The notes under the pieces are model-generated. The model was not told where the DNA came from. It was given only the letters and a program-made list of their open reading frames with translations, and searched no databases. Below, piece after piece: positions 20,269-30,693 of a stretch of 41,819 nucleotides of DNA. The first letter of the stretch is position 1; every line of letters begins with the position of its first letter. The stretch comes from Saprolegnia diclina VS20. Taxonomy: Eukaryota; Oomycota; Saprolegniomycetes; Saprolegniales; Saprolegniaceae. The DNA is taken from positions 27,283-69,101 of the forward strand of contig NW_008246132.1 of NCBI RefSeq assembly GCF_000281045.1, read 5' to 3'. The position numbers and the translations under genes were made by a program.

Positions 20269-20658
20269 ATGTCTGCGACGACGACCTGCCGCTACTCGTA
20301 CAAGGAGTGCCCGCACCCGCGCTCGACCAAGAAGGACGGGTCGCCCCACGCGCTCTGCGAGTTCCACCGCAAGAAGGCGAATGCGATTCAGCGCACGTAT
20401 GCGTCGCGGCGCCGGCGCGAGATCCGCGCGTTCAAGCAGCGCCAGAACGCCGAGCTCGCGGAGCTTGTGGCGCTCGACCCGATCCCGTACTCGCCCAACG
20501 CCGACGTGACCATGGATGACGTTGACCTTGCGGTCCTCGATGCGTTCGTGTTTGAGGACCCGATCAACATTGACGCGTGGCTCGACGAGCGCAACTTCGA
20601 GTCGTTCAGCGATACGCTCACGTGCGAAGACATTGACTCGATGTGGTCCTTCCTGTGA
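20269..20658 (+). CDS. Small Cys/His-motif basic protein (copy 2)
   Basis: A 129-residue paralogue of 18887-19309. It lacks the Pro-rich leader: the motif starts at residue 7 ('CRYSYKECPHPRSTKKDG') and continues 'HALCEFHRKKANAIQ'. A basic helix ('SRRRREIRAFKQRQ') and the shared 'LDPIPY' motif follow. The acidic C-terminal half is longer than in copy 1 ('DDVDLAVLDAF', 'DIDSMW') and looks like a transactivation-type tail. Conservation of the five Cys/His positions between the copies supports a metal-binding unit. Nuclear function is inferred only. Confidence 0.75.
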   Translation: MSATTTCRYSYKECPHPRSTKKDGSPHALCEFHRKKANAIQRTYASRRRREIRAFKQRQNAELAELVALDPIPYSPNADVTMDDVDLAVLDAFVFEDPINIDAWLDERNFESFSDTLTCEDIDSMWSFL

Positions 20659-22482
20659 TCGAAACCCTGCTCCGACCCTTTTTGTAATTGCTTGTTTAAC
20701 GTCTTGAGTTTGCTTTTTGATCCGCGTCGCTTGCAAAGGGGTGGCGTTCGTGCGGTCCCGCCACCCATCATCTAGGAGGCTACAACCGCCGCGAAACCAA
20801 CAGGTGCGACACCTGCGAGGCCATATCCATGCATGGCTAGTTCCGTCGTCATCTTGCTTGCATGTGTATTGGCGTTGCATTGGTCCGAGCAATCAGCGCG
20901 AAACGGGAGGCGAATCATGTATTTCCCGATTCATACATAGTTGAAATGTCGAATAAAGAGACACAAAACGCCATGCACCAAAGTGTCGTCAAGCGAGGGA
21001 CTGTCAAGCGTGCGCGTTTTATGCTACGTGCACCCACCACTCGTCGACACCGTTCGCTGCGCAGTTCCCCTGCCAAGGTTCTTTGGCGCATCGATACCGG
21101 CTTGTCGTCTGGAACGTTCGTTGGCGGACTGGAGCACTTCGAGAGGCGCTGCGTGCGAAATGATATGGTCGTCTCGTACAGTACCTGGTACTCTAACAAG
21201 GTCTCGAGAGCCATCCAAACGACACCTTTGTAAACATCAACGACGACTTGGTGTGCTTCCATTCCGACGTTTATGTACCTGGCGGGTATTATGCAACCAA
21301 CAAGATCAGGAAGTGAACGTGACCTTAACGTTCGTAGCCGAGAAACAAGCAAGCCAAGAGTCAACCCGAGCTCGTAGTTTCTGCCAAAAAGATTCGGTGG
21401 ACGCCGTGCGCTTGATCTTGATCCGAATCCGAATCCGGCGCAAGGGTCCCAAGGGCCAGTGGCGTTGCGCAAGGGAAATTGTGTTAGTGCTCCGTACTCT
21501 GACGCGAAAAGGCTTTTGCAAGCGACGCAGCGAGCACCAAGCAAACGTGGGCGTACGACAGTCGTCGCAAATGAACGAGGCGTCCACGCATAGGTCACTC
21601 AGGAGACTACGTCGTGGGATCGTCACAGGTAAATTGCTACAAGCGAAGTGGGCTTGCAGGTGCAATGCTGATGGCAGTATTAGCTCGAGCACTCGTGCGG
21701 CGCTTTGTCAAGAAATCTTGCGGATGCCATTGCCGCGTGAGCTCATACTTATCGCTGAGCGTCGCCTCTCGACATGTTGAGTACGTCGTGCTGGTGATCT
21801 ACCGACTGATGTACTCGTTAGCAAATTGCACTCTGACTCGTGCTCACGAACATCTATACACGAGAACGAGAAATGCAGCGGTAAGTTTGAATCCAAGAGA
21901 AATCTGCTTCTGGTTCCAACTGGAAAGGACAATCCACCTTGGTAGATCTATTTCAAAGGCGAACAGAAACAACGTCCATTGGCACAAGGGCCATCGTATC
22001 CGGATGCCAAGAAATAAATCAACTTGCCAATCCGGCGCGCGATCCATAAATTGTCTTATAAAGTACCTAGATGACGTGGGCGCACCGACGGTTGGGTTGG
22101 CTCGAGCGGCTCTTCTCCAGCACTCAGGTGCCCCCACCATATACCACGGCGTCTCTACGTAGAAAGCTCGAGAAAGACGTGTCTGCGCACTGCTGCGGGA
22201 CGCTATTAGGTCATTCCGCACCTTGCACCTCGACTTGAACGTACAAACGTAGTACTATTTCGACCTCTCCAACGCCGCGTCATCGGCATACCCACTGCCA
22301 ACTATATCCATGGCTCTGCACAAGGGTCCTAAGCTTGAGCTGCATAGGATTTTGCTTTGCAACTACAACCCCTCGCAAAATACGTCGTGACAGGATACGT
22401 CCATGGTACCACCATCCGAAGTACTTTTCAGGGCAATTTACGACGAATATCCGGATGATGGGTGCGGGCGCCCGATCGCTTG
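20659..22482. other. Gene-poor region, probably decayed sequence
   Basis: Overlapping open frames on both strands (20941-21780 plus, 20915-21598 minus, 21844-22221 minus) have no codon bias and no motif I recognise. The segment looks like eroded intergenic or old repeat DNA. No gene is annotated. Confidence 0.5.
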
Positions 22483-22496
22483 TCATTTCTCATTTT
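22483..22496 (+). promoter_or_regulatory. Oomycete Inr/FPR start element (perfect core)
   Basis: TCATTTCTCATTTT matches every position of the oomycete core TCATTYYNCAWTTT and lies 9 bp before the ATG at 22506, the spacing usual for this element. Confidence 0.7.
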
Positions 22497-22505
22497 GATC
22501 TTCCG

Positions 22506-22895
22506 ATGCCATCACCCTCTCGCCACGTGCGCTTTGGCGCGGCCGTCGAGTACTTTTTCCCCGTCGGCTTCAACGGCAGCGCGCTGCCACGCGACGCAAT
22601 GCCGGGTATCGGGCTCACCGGCCGCCCGATCGCGATGCGCCAGACCAGCCTCTCGACACCGTCGTCCGTCGACGTCGCCCACTCGGTGCTGCGCTACTCG
22701 GCCAAAGACCGCCTGTACTTTTTGAAACGCGCGGGCTTGAGTAAGGACGACGTGACGCAGCTGAGTTTACGCCAGCGACAGCTCCGCATGGACCTACTGC
22801 AATCGATCGCAGAAGCGCAGAAAGAGGCAAGTCCCCGCAAGCGACGCGCCGAGAACTGTAAAGCATCGTTGAAATATAGACGTCTTGTACTATAA
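22506..22895 (+). CDS. Small CSRNP-like nuclear protein
   Basis: A 129-residue protein. The N-terminal pattern 'HVRFGAAVEYFFPVGFNG' followed by 'LP......GIGL' resembles the N-terminal block of cysteine/serine-rich nuclear proteins (V-x-F-x-x-V-x-Y-F, then G-F and a G-x-x-L-G-M/L-like end). After a Ser/Thr-rich linker comes a helical segment ('KDRLYFLKRAGLSKDD', 'LSLRQRQLRMDLLQSI') and a basic tail ('SPRKRRAENCK') that could act as a nuclear localisation signal. The VRF at residues 8-10 also fits a PP1-docking RVxF-like site. The perfect Inr/FPR core fixes this ATG; the open frame upstream to 22335 is not used. The family call is tentative, but that this is an expressed gene is better supported. 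Confidence 0.6.
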   Translation: MPSPSRHVRFGAAVEYFFPVGFNGSALPRDAMPGIGLTGRPIAMRQTSLSTPSSVDVAHSVLRYSAKDRLYFLKRAGLSKDDVTQLSLRQRQLRMDLLQSIAEAQKEASPRKRRAENCKASLKYRRLVL

Positions 22896-23527
22896 ACAAT
22901 GGACCCGGGGCACGGCGTGTTGCGGCAGCGGGCTCCGGTTTGAAGCCACGATTTTTATCGCAAGGTCGACCATGGACACTCGTCAAAGCCCGTGCATTGG
23001 ACGCGCGTTTCTGCTTGTGCGTGCAGAGACGTTTGTCGTTCAAGGCATGGGTTTATTATTGACCCATGTTCAAGGTCAACTGCACGTTCGTCGGCAATTA
23101 AAAATGGCATGTGCCGAATTTAGACGTGGCAGCACGGTGTGCCAGGACGTCGCGAGAAGCGTCGATCTGAGGACAATGCGTCTTGCATAGCATTTGCTAC
23201 TGCGCGGTCGCTGTATGTATCAGCAAGAATACATGAAAAACCATGGATGGACTCTAGGCCCCGTGTGGCCTCAGCCGGGTCTTTGCGCCTCCACGTTGGG
23301 CTGCGTCTGCCACCTCGTCGTTTGGCGGTGTCGGGTGCAACAAGCAGCCACGCCATGGCTGCCGTCTTCGCGTTGAACATTAAACATTGAGCGAGCCCCG
23401 AGCCTCCTCCTCTGCGTCTTGGGCTTGTGCTACTACGTACATGTATTTAATCTAAAAGGGAGCCATTTTTGTAATTGTCCCAGAGCGCAGAATCAACACA
23501 ACCCTACACCTATATATTACCACGATA
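22896..23527. other. Intergenic, no gene seen
   Basis: Short unbiased frames only. It contains the 3' flank of kinase K1. Confidence 0.5.
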
Positions 23528-25441
23528 TTAAAACGACATGGTCGCGCGCTGCAGCTCGTTTTCGAGCGCAGTGATGATCTCGTCGGGCGTCGGGCGCAGC
23601 TGCGGGTCCCACGCGACGCACTGCAGCCCCATCTCTCGAAACGGGCTCTCGGCTGGAAAGTGCGGTACGAGCGACTGGTCTTGGACGCGCTGCATGATCT
23701 CAAAGTCGTTGAGCGGCCGGCCCTTGGACGTCACCTCCTTTGCGAACGGCGTCAGGTGCGTCTCCAGCTCGACGAAGATCATGCCGAGCGAGTAAATGTC
23801 GGCGGCCACCGTGTACGAGCTGCCCGTGTACACCTCGGGGGCCGTCCAGCGCAAGGTGCCGGCGCCTTGCGTCATAAAGACGTCGGTCTCGCGCGACCCG
23901 TTGAAGTCCGTGAGCTTGACCTGCATGTTGGAGTTGACGAGCACGTGCTTGCACTTGAGGTCGCGGTGGATGATGCCCCGGGCGTGGAGGTACTGGAGGC
24001 CGATGACAATATCGATCGCGTACCGGACCTTCTCGGTCCAGTGCATCTCGTGCACCGGGGTGCGAGCGAGGTACTGCGCGAGGTTGCCATTGTCCATGAA
24101 TTCGTAGACCAGTTGGACGCTCTCCGAGACGTTCTCGGGCGAGTAAATGACGCCGTACATGGCCACAATATTGGGGCAGTCAAGCCTACGCGGCAAATGA
24201 GGATCGAAGTGGCGACCAGCGGCGAACGTACTTCATGAGGATTTGGATCTCGTGCACGAATTTGGCCGTCGCGTTCTCCATCGAGTGCACCTTGAGGCTC
24301 TTGACCGCAACCACCTCGTCGTCGTAGACGCCGCGCCACACCTCCTTGTCCTGGCTCGAGGCGAGCTGCTCCGTGAGGGTGAGGAGGGCTCCGTCGAGGC
24401 GCCAGAGCTCGAGCTCTTCCAGGAGGTCGGCGTCGGCCTTGGCCGCTTGGACGAGGAAGCTGCTGTTTTCATTGCTGTAGATCGTGTCAAAGGCTGGCAT
24501 GTACGCGTCAAAGCCATCTTCAATGTCGCACGACTGCTCGGTCACGCGCGCCGAGAACGTGCCACTGGGCGGCGGTGGCTTGGCGGGCTCTTGCGAGTAG
24601 TAGCCTTCGGCCACTTGCGCTTTGGCGTCGATCTGGTGGAGCGACTTGTGCGTCTCGGCCCACATGAGCGAGTCGAGCTGCTCCTTGTGCTTCTTTCGCC
24701 GGCGCAAAAGAAAGAACGCAATGGCGCCGACGCACACGAGCGCGCCGAGTGCCAAGACGAGGTAGCCCACTGTGCCCATGACCCCTACGTTGGTTGAATG
24801 AGCTTTGTTTGTAGGTACGAGCCGGAGGTACCGCTCGAGGTGGACGTGGCGTCGGCTGGTTGCAGCACGGTCGACGTCGTGGGGCGTGGAGCCTCGGTTG
24901 TGCTACCGTTCGACGACGGCTCGACGTCCAGCGAGGTCGGTGCGGTGGTCGCGACTGTCGCCGACGGCGTGGCGGGCGCCTTGGACGGCATCGCGGTCGT
25001 CGGACGCGGCGCTACAGTCGTTGGCGCTACAGTCGTTGGCGCTACAGTCGTTGGCGCCAGCGTTGTTGGTGCGAGGGTTGTTGGTGCGAGGGTTGTTGGT
25101 GCGAGGGTTGTTGGTGCGAGGGTTGTTGGTGCATCCGTCACGGGCGTGTCGGTCACGGGACTCAGGACGAGGCGGACCTTGTAGCACCAATGACTCGGAT
25201 CGTCGTAGCCCGTGATGCCGTAGAGCTTCTTGTGCATCGCGCCGCAAGCGAGCGCGTCGCTGGGCGAGCTATCGCACTTGCTTGAGGTCTTGACCCAGTT
25301 GCAGCTGCGCCCGTCGAGCGACCCGCACTCGACGTCGCCGTCGGCGTTGAGGCGGAAGGCGTCGATTGCGCTGTTCACGCGCATGCACGACCAGTCGGCG
25401 ACCGCCGGCGCGAGCACCAGCAAGAGAAGGACGAGTTGCAT
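23528..25441 (-). CDS. Receptor-like TKL kinase K1, probable pseudokinase
   Basis: Exons 25441-24832, 24784-24232 and 24185-23528; introns of 47 nt (phase 1) and 46 nt (phase 2); about 606 residues. A clear signal peptide ('MQLVLLLLVLAPAVA') is followed by one W-x-C ectodomain module with conserved cysteines. A mucin-like linker of eight TT[LV]AP repeats then leads to a TM helix at about residues 207-229 and a basic stop-transfer (RRRKK). The cytoplasmic part has the juxtamembrane 'LELWRLD' and a kinase domain from about 325. VAVK lysine, HEI glutamate, HRD aspartate and 'TAPEV' are kept. The glycine loop is lost ('LASSQDKEVWRG'), the catalytic-loop Asn is His ('HRDLKCKH', codon 23947-23945), and DFG is DFN (23908-23900). 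Catalysis is therefore doubtful; a scaffold or co-receptor role is inferred. Confidence 0.88.
25009..25133. repeat. 15-bp tandem repeat coding TT[LV]AP
   Basis: Eight 15-bp units in the K1 extracellular stalk. Five encode TTLAP and three TTVAP. The repeats are Thr/Pro-rich, as expected for an O-glycosylated spacer. Confidence 0.9.
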
Positions 25442-26281
25442 CGCTGCGTCTGGGATTATGTGCACGACGTGGCGGCGCCGCCACCTGCTCCGGCGCTGGC
25501 TCTCGGCGCGCCGAAACCACGTGGCAGTCTTGTGCACCAAGTGACTTGCACTTTTTACTTCAAAAGTGTCTCGTTGGAACGGCATTATATCAGCATCGTC
25601 TCAATTGGCACCTGGTGCGTCGACGAAAAAGTCGGAATACGAACCCCGACCTGAATGCAATATGGACCACGACAACTGTGTCTCTCTTGCGCCTCTCCCG
25701 GTCCGCGTTGTGCGATGCCACCTACACTGGGATGCACAGTCGATGACCCTCATTCTGCGCTGATGGGATCAATTTCTGAGCAAAGTGTCAGTTGGAGCCG
25801 CCGCAGCAAAGGTTCGAAAGCACGGAACAGATCCTTGTCGGACCTCAAGGTGCGTTGATGTTGACTGCAGCGTTTTGCGTCATCGGCGGAGCTCCCACGA
25901 CGTCGCAACGGTCGAAACCCGACACAGTGTAACCTTGCAGAATGAGACGGTTTCGGTAATCGTGTTGATGACCGAGCGGTTTCGAAGCCATGGCGATCGT
26001 CCATCCACTTTGCCCTTCCGATAGGGAGTTCTTGGAGCGTACTGCATGAATATACACTATCGACCCCATATTTCGTGAATAGCAACAGCAAGCAACGAAC
26101 TTTTTCTGGCCAAGTCGCGTGCCAGCCATAGATGGTTGGCTCAAGTTTCAAAAGGGGTGGTCGTTGGTTACGGGCGGTGACTGATCGCTGCTGCCGTTGG
26201 GCGGAGGCGTGCGGCGTTCTCTGCTCATAGAACCTTTTTTGGGCGTCAAGCACGACTTCTTCAGTTGCAAACTACCGGAAC
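25442..26281. other. Divergent spacer between K1 and membrane protein copy 2
   Basis: A 168-codon minus frame (26253-25750) has no motif or codon bias. No gene is called. Promoters of both divergent genes should lie here, but no clear element is seen. Confidence 0.5.
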
Positions 26282-28189
26282 ATGCGTCAAGCGCGCTACG
26301 CTGTCGTAAGCCCCAAGACGCCGCCTCTCTCGGTGGTCGGCGCCAAAGTCATCGCGTTCGCTTCGTACCTCACCGGCATCGCGGTGCTCTGCCTCGTCGG
26401 ACTCGACACAATCTCCAACAACTGGGCCATCAACAACTTTGTCGGCAACGGCTACCAGTTTTTGACGCCCCTCGCAACCGCCTCCGGCACCGCAGACCTC
26501 CTCCGGCAATACTCGTTTGCAAAAGGCGCAAGTCTCACCGACATGTCCAAGGTCGCCCAGTGGATGTTCAACTACACAATGACGCAGCTCGTGACGCCCG
26601 ACAACGACAAGGTATTCTTGCTCTCGGCCGGCACCTTCGAGACGTCGGCGACCTTGGACCAATGCGGGTTTTGGAAAGGCGTGTACGCGGCGCCGTCGCT
26701 CACGGTGCAGCTGGGTGGAGCCACCGACTCGATCTCGTACCTCCGCGGTCAAGCATTCAGCCACACGTTTACCGACGACATGACCAAAAACCTCGGGAAC
26801 ACTTCGATGGGCCGTAGCCAGCTCAGTGCCCTCGGATACACGCCCGCCCGCCTCCAAGCCGACGTCCGGTTGACGGTACCCGTCACTCTAGTCAATGCGA
26901 GTCGCCCGCAGTCGATGCCGGTCATCTTCTACCGGTACTTTCCACGGTCCTACTGCACCGGGTGTTCGCCGTCAGCGACGTTTGGGCGCGGCCACTGCAA
27001 CCTCACCTTTGTCTACAACGCGTCAAGCGCCAGCGTCCGCGTCACGAGCGGTGTTTTCATCGACCAGACGCCGTACCATCTCGGGCTCATGCTGCCACAA
27101 AGTGTCTTTACGGCCGCGTCCAACTACCTCAAGTGCATCGCGCTCTTGTGTGCGATTGGCGGGTACCTCGCAAGCCGGCGCACGGTGCAGTGGCTCGAAG
27201 CCGCGCCAGGCACGATCTGGGACTCTATCGTGCGCACAATCGCGCCCCGCTGCTTCCCGCACCCGTCGTATGCGCTGCGCTTCGACAGGTTTTCGTACAA
27301 CAACGACCTCTTTGTCGGGCTGTTTGCGCTCGCAGTCCTCTTGGACATCAACCACGCCATTACGTTCATCCGCGACGTCAACGTCTTCAACGCCACGAGC
27401 CCGCAGTTGGGCATGACGATCCAGCTCTTTGCGCTCTCGACGCGTCTTCTCTGGCTCAACTGCGCGACGCTCAAGCTTTTGAAGCTCGCGTGGCATGTCA
27501 TCTCGACTGCAACCTACAGCGGCGAGAGTCGCGTCATGGGCTTCCTGAACCTTCGCAACGTCACGTCCCTCTACCTCTCGGCGATCTTGCTCTTTTACGT
27601 CCCGCCGTTCATCGAGTACAACAACGCAGTGCGCGTCGGCTTGAAAAATACCGTCGAGCCGCTCGATGGCACCATCATCGACTTGCTCGACAGCTGGTAC
27701 GTCCGGGGCACGTGGGCCATCTCGGGCGGACTTCTTCTCAATATACTTCTGGTGCTTGCCTTTGACCAGGTGATCAACCGTCGCTTTTGGCGGCGCATGG
27801 CCAACAACAGCCTCGCGCGCCAAGCCACGTTCAACAGCACGTCGATCCTCATGGACTTTGTCTCGGACGTGGATGTGAACAGCGCTGTTCTGGCCTGCAA
27901 GGCGCGACGTCTTCTGATGCTGCAGTGGTACTTTCTATCGCATTTGCAGACGTTTGGACTGCCAGAGAAGGACCTTTTGCGCGCCAAGAAGCTCGCGCAG
28001 CAGCGCCGCGTGTCGGTTCAACCTACAACAACCACGTCGTCCAACGTTGATACGGCGGGCGAGATGCTGTGCACGGTCGCCCAGGACAGCGGCCATCACA
28101 TCCACCTGCTCGACGACCAGTTCACAGACATTACCAGTCTCGTCCTCAACATCAAGGTGCTCAAGGACACGTCCGTGACCATTCACTGA
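26282..28189 (+). CDS. Polytopic membrane protein of unknown family (copy 2)
   Basis: A single-exon 635-residue paralogue of 1677-3656, collinear from end to end. It has an N-terminal TM ('IAVLCLVGLDTISNNWAIN'), a large N-glycosylation-rich segment with 'YCTGCSP', and several TM helices including 'LLCAIGGYLASRRTVQW' and 'LYLSAILLFYVPPFIEYNN'. It also carries the 'FGLPEK' cytoplasmic motif. The C-terminal tail ('HIHLLD...ITSLVLNIKVLK') is almost identical between the copies, suggesting a binding site under strong constraint. The ATG is placed where alignment with copy 1 begins. It sits inside the kinase cluster on the opposite strand. A role as receptor, channel or sensor is possible, but nothing in the sequence decides. 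Confidence 0.88.
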   Translation: MRQARYAVVSPKTPPLSVVGAKVIAFASYLTGIAVLCLVGLDTISNNWAINNFVGNGYQFLTPLATASGTADLLRQYSFAKGASLTDMSKVAQWMFNYTMTQLVTPDNDKVFLLSAGTFETSATLDQCGFWKGVYAAPSLTVQLGGATDSISYLRGQAFSHTFTDDMTKNLGNTSMGRSQLSALGYTPARLQADVRLTVPVTLVNASRPQSMPVIFYRYFPRSYCTGCSPSATFGRGHCNLTFVYNASSASVRVTSGVFIDQTPYHLGLMLPQSVFTAASNYLKCIALLCAIGGYLASRRTVQWLEAAPGTIWDSIVRTIAPRCFPHPSYALRFDRFSYNNDLFVGLFALAVLLDINHAITFIRDVNVFNATSPQLGMTIQLFALSTRLLWLNCATLKLLKLAWHVISTATYSGESRVMGFLNLRNVTSLYLSAILLFYVPPFIEYNNAVRVGLKNTVEPLDGTIIDLLDSWYVRGTWAISGGLLLNILLVLAFDQVINRRFWRRMANNSLARQATFNSTSILMDFVSDVDVNSAVLACKARRLLMLQWYFLSHLQTFGLPEKDLLRAKKLAQQRRVSVQPTTTTSSNVDTAGEMLCTVAQDSGHHIHLLDDQFTDITSLVLNIKVLKDTSVTIH

Positions 28190-28852
28190 GACACGCCGAA
28201 AAATAGTAAAATACGATTTTATCAACTTGATAAGATCTTTTTTGATAATATCAAGTACATTTCACCATCCACACAGCAGTGCGATCGACAATCGACGATC
28301 GCTAGCGCAGTGCGTATCTGTGGTTGCAGCGGACGATATGGATGTGTCAACATTCTTACTTTACTGAATCGATTCGACGTATCATTCTCGCAGTGGAAGG
28401 GCCGATCCAAAGCGATGATCGACGACGACAATATCTTCAAACGTGCGTACGCGGAGGTCGCTCGCGACCCCGAGCTTGTGGACGCACCACGTCTTGACGT
28501 CAAAGACAACCCACTGATTTTGATACCGAACGCTCAAGAGCCCATTCAGAACCGCCGACGCGCGGTCGAGATGGCAGACGTCCCCAAGGATCCAGGCGTC
28601 GTGCTCAAAGAGGTACTTCGCCCCACCACAGAGCAGCATCGATGAGCTGCCACGGGAGAGGCCTCGGACGACATCCCGACGTTGATACTAGGAAACACAG
28701 GAAGTCATTAAAACAGTGTACGCACAGATTGCAAAATCCTGTTGTTACGTTGGCGATCTGTGGCGTCCATGTTACCGACATGTCGACCAACTAAAACCAA
28801 TTCAATCTACTAGTAAAACAGTAACATCGCTACACTAATACATCGAGATTTA
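28190..28852. other. Spacer with a coding remnant
   Basis: Holds a small AT-rich hairpin (TTATCA-ACT-TGATAA, about 28219-28233) 30 bp after the membrane-protein stop, and the coding-like block described at 28382-28639. Confidence 0.5.
28382..28639 (-). pseudogene. Coding-like gene remnant
   Basis: An 85-codon minus frame with strongly G/C-biased third positions and protein-like content ('YLFEHDAWILGDVCHLD', 'WVVFDVKTWCVHKLGV'). No flanking in-frame exon, signal peptide or known motif is found. It probably represents one surviving exon of a lost or partial gene; a complete tiny gene is less likely. Confidence 0.35.
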
Positions 28853-30693
28853 CTACCCTACTAGTCGCAGAGCGTCACGAAGGTACCGGACGATGGCCTT
28901 GGCCTTGGGGCGCGTCGTCGGGTCAAACGCGATGCACTGGATCGCGAGGTTGTACACTGCATCAGGGCAGCTCGTGCTGAAGCTGGGCTCGACGCCGCCG
29001 CTCATGACACGCTCCATGAGCACTCCGTCCGAGACGTTGACGAGCTGCTGCGTGGCCGGCCGGTCGCGCAAGAGCACAAAATCCTGCAGCGAATGCAATG
29101 GCTGCTGGAGGTCGTAGTACGGTACGTGGTGCGTATCGAGCTCCGAGAGGATCATCCCGAACGAGTAGACGTCGGCGGCAACACCATACCGCTTGCCTTC
29201 CAAGACCTCGGGGGCCGTCCAGCGGTAGCTGCCGACGCCCTGCGTCATCGTCGCGGTGGTGACATTGCGCGCGACGCCAAAGTCCGAGACCTTGGCCTGC
29301 ATCGCGTGGTTGAACAGTACGTTCCGGGACTTGAGGTCGCGGTGGATGATGCCCACTGTGTGCAGCGCTAAGAGGCCTTTGGCAATGTCTTTGGCGCACG
29401 CGATCTTTTGCGGCCATGGAAAGAGCAGCGTGGCGTTCGACCGCGTCACCTCCAAGTGGTGGTGCAGGTCGCCCTTGTCCATGTATTCGAGGACGAGCTC
29501 GACATCGAGTAGTCGAATGTAGCTGATGCCCACCACGCGCACCACGTACGGGCTCTGGACGCTACATAATACGACAACATAAGACTATGAGACATGAAGG
29601 CCGAGGCTACCGTGTCATGAGCGTGATTTCATCCAAGAAGGCTTGGATGATGGGTGCCGTGCGCTCCGACGTAAGCGGCGTTTTGATCGCGACGAGCTGG
29701 TCGCGGTACCGGCCGACGCGGACAGTCCCGTACGTGCCGACCGAGAGGGTCGCAAGCGGCACGAGCTGGGATTCGTCGAGCCGCCAGAACGCCAAGTCCC
29801 CGAGCTCAAGCTTAGCGCCGAGGGTGAGCGACTCGAGGTGCTGCACGTTCGGGCGGACGACCACCGTTTGAAGCAGCGCGTCGTCTCCGATCGAGCTGTC
29901 AAATTGGCTTTCCGCTGGGTAAAAGAAGGTCGTTTTTCTCGAGTCGAGGACCGTGCGGGAATCGTTTGCCGGTCGACGCGCCTTGGGACACCACTTGCAG
30001 ATGCCGTAAGCGACACCCGCCGCGAGAAGTGCGACGCCAGCCACGATGATCCAGAATGTGGCGGACGCTATGCATGCCATCACTCTAGAGACCATCCGTC
30101 ACGTAGGAGAGATTACCGGGCAGGCCAGGCGCATCGGCAGGCGACGGCGTCGTTGTTGCTGGTAGCGCACACCAGTCCATCGCACGGGGCGCCGCGGCGT
30201 CACCACACGTCAGGCCGATCGCCGTCGCCGACACCGTCTGTCGAAGCGCGCTGCAGTCGGCGGCGCTTGGGAGCCACACGCACGCCGCATGGTCCACCGA
30301 GTAGCAGACGGTGGCGTTGGTGGCGTCCGACTTGACGAGCGCAGTGGACGTCGTCGCAAGATTGCTTACGCATGTCCACGGGTTCCAGTCGAGCGGAAGA
30401 GCGGCTTGGGCGAGGCTGCAAGGTGCCGATGCGTTCTGCAGCGCGCTGGCGTCGCACGCCTTGCTGACAAGCGACCGCGATTGGAGCGCTTCGCACTGCG
30501 CTTGCGACGGCGTGATGTAGCAATCCCCGGCCGCCGTGTCCAGGGCGCACTGCACAGCGCCGTCGGTGGCGCGGCGCCAGAGACCATAAAACGTCGGTGT
30601 CGCCACGCAGGTCCAGACCGCAGCCATGGTGCACGAAGACGAGTGTCCTTGACGAAACGTGGCGCTGTCCATTGTGCGTAACGTGGGCGCCAT
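28853..30693 (-). CDS. Receptor-like TKL kinase K2
   Basis: Exons 30693-30117, 30067-29611 and 29561-28853; both introns 49 nt, phases 1 and 2; about 580 residues. The ectodomain has two W-T-C modules ('VWTCVATP' and 'PWTCVSNL'), each with the V-x-C...C...C spacing. A TM helix ('FWIIVAGVALLAAGVAYGI') and the juxtamembrane 'LAFWRLDESQL' follow. The kinase domain keeps all key residues: glycine loop 'SVGTYGTV', VAIK lysine, DEI glutamate, 'HRDLKSRN', 'DFGVAR' and 'TAPEV'. It is expected to be an active Ser/Thr or dual-specificity TKL kinase. No signal peptide is visible at the chosen ATG (30693); the frame stays open to 30846, so the 5' end or a leader exon may be wrong or missing. Confidence 0.83.

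Noticed and set aside
20915-22221. Possible genes on either strand (279-, 227- and 125-codon frames)
   Set aside because: No codon bias, no motif and mutually overlapping frames. A START or FYVE-type remnant was considered but key residues are absent.
25750-26253. 168-codon minus frame between K1 and membrane protein copy 2
   Set aside because: Unbiased third positions and no recognisable domain.
30068-30117. Shorter K2 intron ending at CTCTAG or CTCTAGAG
   Set aside because: These give 32-34 nt introns or wrong frames. The acceptor at 30068 gives 49 nt and keeps the phase shared by the other kinases.
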